Source: Acidobacteriota bacterium
GTDB taxonomy: Bacteria > Acidobacteriota > Thermoanaerobaculia > Multivoradales > JAHEKO01
DNA length: 14,093 nt
NCBI GenBank assembly: GCA_027296385.1
Contig: JAPUJD010000185.1
Coordinates: 1 to 14,093 of the forward strand
Reading direction: 5' to 3'
In this document: one piece after another, positions 9,301 to 14,093 of the stretch
Layout of the letters: the number at the start of each line of letters is the position of its first letter
How positions within the stretch are numbered: the first letter of the stretch is position 1
Made by a program: the position numbers and the translations under genes
Notes under the pieces: generated by a model
What the model saw: the letters and a program-made list of their open reading frames with translations, nothing else
What the model was told of the DNA's origin: nothing
The model's database searches: none

Positions 9301-10610
9301 GGTTCGGCGTCCTGGCTAGATGCGCCTAGCGCGTCGAACGGATGCAGGCCGCCGTTGTGCCAGAGCGCGTCGGGAGATTGCAGGCTACCGGGCTTGGCGC
9401 AGCGTGAGATGCCGAGCTCGGAGAGGACCGACTCTAGCTCCCAGGCCGGCCCGCCGGCCAGTGCCGCGCCCTGGAGCCGGCCCTGCCAGGCGGCGAGGCG
9501 CGGCACGACCTCCGCTAGGTCTTGCAGCGCATGGATGCGGACGGTGCGCAGGCCGGGAGACGGTCGGAACTGGGGAATCGGATCGACCACGACCGTGCCC
9601 GAGGCGAGCGGTAGCGCGGGTTGGTAGAGGCCGCGCATCCTAGCCTCCAGGCGGAGCTGCTGGACCGCGGCGACCCGCGTCGGATCGAGCGGGCCGGCGG
9701 GCCAGCTCGCGGCCCGCTCGGCGAGCTCCGCAGCCAGAGCCGTGGCCAGGGCGCGGCTGTCGCCATCGGTGTAGACCGCCTGAATCGAGAGGCAGCCCCG
9801 TTGATCGAAGAGAGCGACGTCACGGGCCAACCCGACAGCCGCTCGGACCCTGTCGGCTTGGCGAGAGATGACGGCCAGGCTGGCCTTGGGCCCGTAGACG
9901 ACACACTTGCCCGCTGTCCGTTCGGAGATCGAATCGACAGCCGGTCGATCACCGTAGGCGAGCACCGTGCCCGCTCGCTCCAGGACCGGCGCTTCGAGAG
10001 CCCGGTCGCCGCCGCGCCAGGTCACTGCGGCCAGGGCGGCTTCCAGGGCGGGTTCGGCTCGCACGAGGGCTCGCACGAAGGCCGGGGCGAAGAGGGGCTC
10101 ACTGGTTGGAGACTTGAGCAAGACCGGTCGCCGCCGCGCTAGCGCCGGCAGTAGAGACTGCACGGCCAGGGCGGGCAGGTTGCCGGCCAGCACCACGGCG
10201 ACTAGCCGGCCGCGTTTGCGGGATGCGGGGCGCGGCCGGGTCGCCTCCCTGTTGCGGGCTTCGGTGAAGAGCCGGCCGGCCGCAGCTCGATCGACGCCGC
10301 CCAGAACCGCGTCGAGAGCGGCGTCGAGCCCGCCTCCCGACAGGGCGCAGAAGCGCGTCAGCACCGGCCTCAAGGCTTCACTCTCGGCCGAGGCGGGATC
10401 GCGAAAGCGGCCGACGGTCCGGCTCCAGGCGTCGAGCAGACGAGCGGGATCGAGGCGGTCGAGAGCGCGGGCGCCGACGCGGTCGAGATGATCGGCCAGC
10501 CGCTCCAGGCTCTCGGGTGCCCATTGGGCCGAAGTGAAGAAGACACCGTGCCGTTCGACGGCGATAGTCGGGGGGGAGAGGGCCTCCGGGCAGGCAGCGT
10601 CGTGGATCAC
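9297..10610 (-). CDS. luxC: LuxC-like acyl-CoA/acyl-protein reductase
   Basis: Fatty acyl reductase of the LuxC family (aldehyde-dehydrogenase fold), which takes an acyl group on its active-site cysteine and reduces it with NADPH to the aldehyde. It has 437 residues, close to the family norm (about 450-490). The probable catalytic residue is Cys273 in FDQRGCLSIQ, matching the cysteine-centred motif of LuxC. LVAVVLAGNLPA (about 135-146) and LLKSPTSEP resemble the conserved nucleotide-binding part of the family. The start is a GTG five bases after the LuxE-like gene's stop; no ideal ribosome binding site is seen, so coupling to luxE is likely. In luminous bacteria LuxC works with LuxE and LuxD to feed aldehyde to luciferase; here neither luxAB nor luxD is in view, so the aldehyde probably serves another purpose. 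Confidence 0.87.
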   Translation of the reverse strand: MIHDAACPEALSPPTIAVERHGVFFTSAQWAPESLERLADHLDRVGARALDRLDPARLLDAWSRTVGRFRDPASAESEALRPVLTRFCALSGGGLDAALDAVLGGVDRAAAGRLFTEARNREATRPRPASRKRGRLVAVVLAGNLPALAVQSLLPALARRRPVLLKSPTSEPLFAPAFVRALVRAEPALEAALAAVTWRGGDRALEAPVLERAGTVLAYGDRPAVDSISERTAGKCVVYGPKASLAVISRQADRVRAAVGLARDVALFDQRGCLSIQAVYTDGDSRALATALAAELAERAASWPAGPLDPTRVAAVQQLRLEARMRGLYQPALPLASGTVVVDPIPQFRPSPGLRTVRIHALQDLAEVVPRLAAWQGRLQGAALAGGPAWELESVLSELGISRCAKPGSLQSPDALWHNGGLHPFDALGASSQDAEP

Positions 10611-10615
10611 TTAGG

Positions 10616-11653
10616 CTAGCCCGCGAGCTCCTCGCTCAGGAGCGAGCAGCCGCGCAGCTCGGCGCTAGCGGCGCGGCCGACGAGGCGGAAGCCGCCGTCA
10701 TCCGCGATCGCGACGTCCTCGGTCAATAGATGGATAGCGGACCCGACGTTGGCGAGGTCGAAGATCGCCAAGAGACCGCTCTCGCCGTCTCGCACCTCGG
10801 AGAGAGTCTCGGGGTCCAGGACGCGGAGGCGGACCCAGGGCGGGACCGCGAAGTGCCCGGGCCTTTGGTCTCGCGGGGAGCTGTAGAAATGGCTGGTCAG
10901 CTCGGTCATGCCGTACTCGGTCACGACCATGGTCGGCGGGATCCCGAGGCGCCGCTCGAGGGCCGCCAGCAGCTCGGGGCGGTCGAGCTCGCGGCTCTTG
11001 CCCTTGTAGCCGCCGGTTTCGAACACGCGGCTGCCGACGGGCAGACGAAAGCTCAATTGCAGGCGGTCGAGGGTCTCGATCAGCTGGACCAGGGCGAAGG
11101 CGGTGCTGAGAAGCACGGTCGGCCGGCGGTCCCGCTGGCGCGCGGCGAGGAAACCGCGGGCGGACCGTGCCTTGACGCCTCCGGGCCCGGCTACCGTGCG
11201 GCTGCCCTCGCCGGCCCAGCTGGCGAGCACGTGCTCGATCATGAACGCCAGGCTGGACTCGGGCGCGTCTTCACGGCTGGGAACGAGAGAGAGCATTGGC
11301 GGCCGCGAGAGGTTGCCGAGCAGGGCCCTCGGGAAGGTCGCGTCGATGACGGCACGGTAGAGTTCGGGATAGGGATGATGGTGGACGCTCGGCGTCGCGT
11401 TGGTGGTGCCGGAGCTGCGGAAGATCTCGCGCGGCTCGGCGACGGCGAGCTTCATCGTCTTGAACGCCAGGGTCGGGATGAGCGGTACCTGACGCCAGTT
11501 CTCGAGCGTCTCCGGGGTGAGGCCCGCCGCCGCCGCGAGTCGCCGCAGGGGCGGGCTGTGCTCGAAGTGGAGGGCGAAAGCCTCGCCGGCCAGGGCGTCG
11601 AATCCGTCGCCGGTCTCACCGGCCACAAAGGCCGCGATGCGCTCGCTCAGCAT
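10616..11653 (-). CDS. luxE: LuxE-like acyl-protein synthetase
   Basis: ATP-dependent fatty acid activating enzyme of the LuxE family (adenylate-forming). It makes acyl-AMP, holds the acyl group on a cysteine and passes it to LuxC. It has 345 residues, near the usual 360-380. Motifs: RSSGTTNAT (79-87, the AMP/phosphate loop), FETGGYKGKSREL (211-223), VTEYGMTEL (244-252, adenine/Mg site) and a C-terminal Cys336 in LRGCSLLSEELAG, located about ten residues from the end, where the known acyl-transfer cysteine of luminous-bacteria LuxE lies. It begins with an ATG at 11653 and diverges across 74 bp from the ferredoxin gene. It is the first gene of the luxE-luxC-orphan operon. Its substrate (fatty acid chain length or another carboxylic acid) cannot be read from the sequence. 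Confidence 0.87.
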   Translation of the reverse strand: MLSERIAAFVAGETGDGFDALAGEAFALHFEHSPPLRRLAAAAGLTPETLENWRQVPLIPTLAFKTMKLAVAEPREIFRSSGTTNATPSVHHHPYPELYRAVIDATFPRALLGNLSRPPMLSLVPSREDAPESSLAFMIEHVLASWAGEGSRTVAGPGGVKARSARGFLAARQRDRRPTVLLSTAFALVQLIETLDRLQLSFRLPVGSRVFETGGYKGKSRELDRPELLAALERRLGIPPTMVVTEYGMTELTSHFYSSPRDQRPGHFAVPPWVRLRVLDPETLSEVRDGESGLLAIFDLANVGSAIHLLTEDVAIADDGGFRLVGRAASAELRGCSLLSEELAG

Positions 11654-11727
11654 GTTGGGATTCTGCCACGCTTGCCTCTGCTACAGTACCGCCGACTCGA
11701 CGACCTCAGTACCGGGAGATTTGCCGG
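11654..11727. promoter_or_regulatory. Divergent promoter region, luxE-like / ferredoxin
   Basis: A 74-bp gap between two divergent start codons. On the plus strand an extended -10-like sequence TGCTACAGT (11679-11687) would place transcription start about 34 bases before the ferredoxin ATG; no good -35 hexamer is found at the right distance. Signals for the minus strand are not recognisable. Assigned from layout and one weak motif. Confidence 0.35.
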
Positions 11728-12108
11728 ATGGAAGAGTTCCCCTATCGAAAGAAGATCGAGATCGACAAGCCGGATCGGCCGCGGCTGCCCAAGGAGACGG
11801 CAGTGATCGAACAAATCGGCTGTACCGGCTGCGAGGCCTGCATTTCGTTCTGCCCGGTGGACTGCATCGAGATCGTGCCCGGGCCGGTGCACCCCGAGAT
11901 GCACAAGTTGGTCGAGGTCGACCTGGAGCGCTGCATTGGCTGCCAGCTTTGCGCCCGCTACTGCCCGTGGGAGACGATCGAGATGTGGTCCTGGGAGGAG
12001 GGCGTGGCCGTGGCGCCGGAGCTGACGGTGCGCTCCTTGATCTACGATTACGACGCCTTGGGCGCGGACGAGTCGGCCGAGATGCGCGTTGGACCAGCCG
12101 GTGTCTGA
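11728..12108 (+). CDS. 2[4Fe-4S] ferredoxin
   Basis: Small soluble electron carrier of 126 residues with two classic cluster-binding motifs: Cys32-x2-Cys35-x2-Cys38-x3-Cys42-Pro and Cys69-x2-Cys72-x2-Cys75-x3-Cys79-Pro. All eight ligands are present. Compared with minimal bacterial ferredoxins (about 55-60 residues) it has an N-terminal extension of about 30 basic and acidic residues, a spacer of about 20 residues between the motifs (PGPVHPEMHKLVEVDLER) and a 45-residue C-terminal tail that binds no cluster. Such extensions are seen in ferredoxin subunits that dock to larger oxidoreductases. Neighbours are the divergent LuxE/LuxC operon and an overlapping small gene. The ATG at 11728 follows a purine stretch (cgggag, 11716-11721), a reasonable ribosome binding site. 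The electron partner is unknown. Confidence 0.9.
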   Translation: MEEFPYRKKIEIDKPDRPRLPKETAVIEQIGCTGCEACISFCPVDCIEIVPGPVHPEMHKLVEVDLERCIGCQLCARYCPWETIEMWSWEEGVAVAPELTVRSLIYDYDALGADESAEMRVGPAGV

Positions 12109-12301
12109 GGCGGCGGGAGGCGGCTTCGATCCCGAGCTCGATGCGGCCCTCAAGCAGGTGCTGCAGGTCATCCACAAGGACCACCCGCTGGGTCCGAATC
12201 AGATTCTCGTTCTGGCCTCTGAGCTCCAGAGGCTCGGAGTCCATCGCCTAGTCGAGGAGCACATTCGTAAGTTCAGCTACCGGCAGTCATCCGACGATTG
12301 A
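12089..12301 (+). CDS. Small orphan protein (70 residues) overlapping the ferredoxin gene
   Basis: I do not recognise this protein. It is acidic to neutral and mostly helical in appearance (PELDAALKQVLQVIHKD, then NQILVLASELQRLGVHRLVE), with no cysteine, signal peptide or membrane helix. Start is uncertain: a TTG at 12089 overlaps the ferredoxin by 20 bases, and an in-frame GTG at 12101 overlaps it by 8; neither has a strong ribosome binding site. The overlap and shared direction imply cotranslation with the ferredoxin, so it may be its partner or a regulatory subunit. The ordered heptad-like hydrophobic pattern supports a real gene over a chance open frame. Confidence 0.6.
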   Translation: MDQPVSEAAGGGFDPELDAALKQVLQVIHKDHPLGPNQILVLASELQRLGVHRLVEEHIRKFSYRQSSDD

Positions 12302-12338
12302 CGCCGAGCCGCAGGTTTCAGGCGCCGAGCGGGTTACA
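12302..12338 (+). promoter_or_regulatory. Direct repeats upstream of the ECF sigma gene
   Basis: CGCCGAGC occurs at 12302-12309 and 12323-12330, exactly 21 bp apart (two helical turns), each followed by a GGTTnCA motif (GGTTTCA at 12314-12320, GGTTACA at 12332-12338). This could be an operator, or -35 and -10 parts of an autoregulated ECF promoter, since ECF operons commonly control themselves. No match to a known ECF promoter consensus is claimed. Confidence 0.3.
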
Positions 12339-12349
12339 AACGAGGGCTG

Positions 12350-12946
12350 ATGGAGTACCGCGCGGCTGAAGAATCGACTCGTGAGGACGACTGGCTGTGG
12401 CTCGCACGGGCCGCCGAGGGTGATCAGATTGCCTTCGCGCGGCTGGTGGAGCGCCACCAGGACCGCGTCGTCGGTCTGTGCCAGCGGCTGTTGGGGAACC
12501 GCGAGGGGGCGCTCGATGCGGCCCAGGAGGTCTTCCTCAGGCTCTACCGCAAGGCGGCTGCGCTCGAGCGGCGGGGCCAGCTCTACACCTGGCTCTACCG
12601 GGTGGCGACCAACTACTGCCTGAATCGTCTACGGCGACGCAAGATCGTCCGTTTCCTGCCGTTCGAGACGAGCGCGCCCGAGGGCTCCGACGTACGGGAC
12701 TGGCAACCGGTGGATCTGGGGCCTGGTCCCGAGCGTGAGCTCGCCGACCGGCAACGCTGGCAGCGCACCCGGTCGGCGATTGCCGCCCTGCCGCTGAACC
12801 AGCGGGCGGTGCTGATTCTGGCCCGCTTCGAGGGGCTTGCCTACCGCGAGATCGCGCAGATACTCGAGATCACCGAGGGCGCGGTCGAGAGTCGGCTCTT
12901 TCGCGCCATGCGCAACCTGCAGAAGGCGCAAGAAGGCGGGACCTGA
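12350..12946 (+). CDS. ECF-type RNA polymerase sigma factor (RpoE-like)
   Basis: Group 4 sigma factor of 198 residues that directs RNA polymerase to a specific regulon. Region 2 spans about 25-97, with the core-binding and -10 contact segment DAAQEVFLRLYR (56-67) and TWLYRVATNYCLNRLRRRK. Region 4 spans about 140-192, with LPLNQRAVLILARFEGLAYREIAQIL and the helix-turn-helix ITEGAVESRLFRAMRNL. Regions 1.1 and 3 are absent, as expected for ECF sigmas. GAGGG (12342-12346) precedes the ATG. The next two genes encode a single-pass membrane protein and a membrane-anchored sensor-like protein, so it is probably held at the membrane and released on an envelope signal. The motif style (AQEVFLRLYR, ALPLNQRAVLILARFEGLAYREIA) fits the large RpoE-like subset. 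Confidence 0.93.
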   Translation: MEYRAAEESTREDDWLWLARAAEGDQIAFARLVERHQDRVVGLCQRLLGNREGALDAAQEVFLRLYRKAAALERRGQLYTWLYRVATNYCLNRLRRRKIVRFLPFETSAPEGSDVRDWQPVDLGPGPERELADRQRWQRTRSAIAALPLNQRAVLILARFEGLAYREIAQILEITEGAVESRLFRAMRNLQKAQEGGT

Positions 12947-12956
12947 GCGGTTTCAA

Positions 12957-12962
12957 GAGGAG
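12957..12962 (+). promoter_or_regulatory. Ribosome binding site setting the start of the anti-sigma candidate
   Basis: GAGGAG is seven bases before the ATG at 12970 but only one base before the ATG at 12964, so 12970 is the better start. Confidence 0.55.
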
Positions 12963-12969
12963 AATGGAT

Positions 12970-13392
12970 ATGGACCGGAGAATCGAACGACGGTTGATGC
13001 GCCGCCTGCACGGCGAGCTGCCGACCGAGGAGGTGCGGCGGCTCGATGAGCTGCTCGAGCGCGACGCCGATTTGCGCACCGAGCTCGAGCGGCTGGGGGC
13101 GCTCTGGCGCGGCCTCGAGGGCCCGTCGCCGGCGCTGGCTCCGACCGACTTCGCCGCGCAGGTGCTCGAGCGCCTGGAAGCCTCCGAAGAGTCGACCGCG
13201 TCGTGGCCGCTCGCCCTGCGCTGGGCGGCGAGTGCCATGGTCGTGGGGGGTATCGCGTTGGGCGTTTTCGTCGGGCGCTGGGCGGTGATCGAGGAGGCCG
13301 CGATCATGCTACAGCAGCCACCGTCGCTGGCCGAGAGCTACTTCGCCCTGCTCGAATCGACGAGTGCTGATCAAGAGGAGGCTGTGCGATGA
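12970..13392 (+). CDS. Putative membrane-bound anti-sigma factor
   Basis: A 140-residue protein immediately after the ECF sigma gene: a charged, helical cytoplasmic N-terminus (about 1-75, MDRRIERRLMRRLHGELPTEEVRRLDELL), one membrane helix (about 84-101) and a short C-terminal part (about 102-140) expected in the periplasm. This topology is standard for ECF anti-sigma factors, and LHGELPTEEVRRLDELLERDADL resembles the start of that domain. The zinc-binding HxxxCxxC motif of ZAS-type anti-sigmas is missing and the protein contains no cysteine at all, so zinc or thiol sensing through this domain is unlikely. The stop codon overlaps the next ATG (ATGA at 13389-13392), pointing to coupled translation. 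Function is inferred from position and topology. Confidence 0.75.
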   Translation: MDRRIERRLMRRLHGELPTEEVRRLDELLERDADLRTELERLGALWRGLEGPSPALAPTDFAAQVLERLEASEESTASWPLALRWAASAMVVGGIALGVFVGRWAVIEEAAIMLQQPPSLAESYFALLESTSADQEEAVR

Positions 13393-13874
13393 AACGCTGG
13401 CCGATCGTGCTCGCCCTGCTCCTGTCGCTCGGTCTCAACGTCGGAATCATCGGCACGCTGTTGATGAAGCGTTCTAGAGCGCACCGTCAGGCGGCATTCA
13501 CCGCCGAGCGGCGGCTACCGCAGCTCAATCGCATCGCCGATCGACTCGAGCTCGGTGGAACCCAGCGTGTGCGCTTCGTCGAGGCCCAGCGCCGCTTCCT
13601 GGCCATGGTGCGCCGCGAGGCCCACCTGTTGAACCGGGAGCGCGTGGAGCTCAGGCAGGAGCTGACCTCGTCGGAGCCTGATAGGCAACGGGTGGAGGAG
13701 CTGGTCAGCAGCACCGGAGATCGCGCCGAAGCGCTCGACCGTGCCTTCGCCGAGAACGTGCTCTTCGTTCGCGAGATGCTCGACGGTGCGCCAGAGCAGC
13801 GCTACATCCGATTCCTCGCGGCTGGCCGCCCGGCTCACAGCGCCGAGACCGCCGCCGAACGAGAGCCGGGGTGA
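13389..13874 (+). CDS. Membrane-anchored CnrX/CpxP-like (Metal_resist-type) helical sensor protein
   Basis: Protein of 161 residues with an N-terminal membrane anchor (about 4-26, PIVLALLLSLGLNVGIIGTLLM) and a periplasmic domain made almost wholly of long charged helices (about 40-145, including RRFLAMVRREAHLLNRERVELRQEL). The build matches the CpxP/Spy/CnrX fold group, in which such proteins sense metals or misfolded proteins and control an anti-sigma factor. It is translationally coupled to the anti-sigma candidate, giving a sigma / anti-sigma / sensor order comparable to the cnrYXH nickel-cobalt system of Cupriavidus. Histidines are few (His32, plus those in EAHLL and PAHS), so the CnrX metal site is not clearly conserved. 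The family is a structural-style guess from composition and context. Confidence 0.7.
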   Translation: MKRWPIVLALLLSLGLNVGIIGTLLMKRSRAHRQAAFTAERRLPQLNRIADRLELGGTQRVRFVEAQRRFLAMVRREAHLLNRERVELRQELTSSEPDRQRVEELVSSTGDRAEALDRAFAENVLFVREMLDGAPEQRYIRFLAAGRPAHSAETAAEREPG

Positions 13875-13893
13875 GAAGCCCCTAGAGGCCCTG

Positions 13894-13950
13894 GGCATGC
13901 TTCGCACGCCAAGGGCGCTGAGTTTTCTGCGGCTGCCTCCGGCAGCCCGC
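13894..13950. repeat. Inverted copy of the two-hairpin intergenic repeat
   Basis: Between convergent genes. It contains hairpin GGCATGC-TTC-GCACGCC (13894-13910, one mismatch), a linker that reads CAGAAAACTCAGCGC on the minus strand, and hairpin GGCTGCC-TCC-GGCAGCC (13931-13947). The latter is the exact reverse complement of the hairpin at 3970-3986, and the whole module order matches 3970-4030 read on the other strand. Position between converging genes would suit a role in ending transcription or protecting 3' ends. Confidence 0.72.
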
Positions 13951-13971
13951 GCCCGAGACGGATCCCTGGCG

Positions 13972-14093
13972 TTACGTGGTTGTTCGTGCGTTGGCGAAAA
14001 ATTCGCGGGCGGCGGTCGCTGGGTCTCCCACGAGGTGTTCGATGCCCCCATCCTCGGTCCAGTCCGCCGGTAGGTACTGGCGGTAGGGTGAGG
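13972..14093 (-). CDS. 3' end of an unidentified protein gene (5' part outside window)
   Basis: On the minus strand an open frame enters at the window edge and stops at TAA (13974-13972). The 39 visible residues start SPYRQYLPADWTEDGGIEHL and end AAREFFANARTTT; amphipathic pattern and codon use look like true coding sequence, unlike the other frames here. No family is recognisable from so short a tail. It converges on the CnrX/CpxP-like gene, with the hairpin repeat between them. Confidence 0.6.
   Translation of the reverse strand, partial: SPYRQYLPADWTEDGGIEHLVGDPATAAREFFANARTTT

Noticed and set aside
10730..11806. 358-codon plus-strand open frame opposite the luxE-like gene
   Set aside because: Antisense to a clear LuxE family protein, no motif in its product, and it runs into the ferredoxin start region.

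Overview
The window is GC-rich, densely coding DNA from a Gram-negative bacterium. Evidence for a Gram-negative cell is a class A penicillin-binding protein of PBP1b type with a UB2H-like domain, several exported or membrane-anchored proteins, and an ECF sigma/anti-sigma pair. Gene content and style (divergent UvrA paralogue, LuxE/LuxC pair without luciferase, MauE/DoxX plus thioredoxin pair, GC-rich intergenic hairpins) would fit an Acidobacteriota-like lineage. That placement is inference: there is no rRNA or marker gene here to settle it.

Layout. Positions 1-1413 (minus) hold most of an ABC-F ATPase of YbiT type, cut by the window edge. It diverges across 61 bp from a PBP1b-like bifunctional peptidoglycan synthase (1475-3871, plus). 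A 215-bp gap then carries three tandem ~45-bp units ending in a perfect 11-bp-stem hairpin. Next come a UvrA-family excinuclease subunit (4087-6885) and, directly after its stop codon, a 73-bp element with 20-bp imperfect terminal inverted repeats (6886-6958). A MauE/DoxX-like membrane protein (6971-7945) and an exported thioredoxin-like protein with a WCPTC site (8012-8818) follow as a likely redox pair.

On the minus strand, reading from 11653 down to 8914, lies a compact operon: LuxE-like acyl-protein synthetase, LuxC-like acyl-CoA reductase, and an unrecognised 128-residue protein joined to luxC by an ATGA overlap. Together the first two should activate a fatty acid and reduce it to an aldehyde; no luxA or luxB is present. 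Divergent from it is a two-cluster ferredoxin (11728-12108) overlapped by a 70-residue orphan gene. An ECF sigma factor, a single-pass membrane protein in the anti-sigma position and a membrane-anchored CnrX/CpxP-like helical protein (12350-13874) form a probable envelope or metal stress circuit. The window closes with an inverted copy of the two-hairpin intergenic repeat and the 3' end of an unidentified minus-strand gene.

The most distinctive non-coding signals are two repeat families: the hairpin module at 3893-4030 and 13894-13950, and the long inverted-repeat element at 6886-6958. Neither is explained by the genes. No rRNA, tRNA, CRISPR array, transposase or phage gene was seen, and no gene-free stretch exceeds 300 bases.
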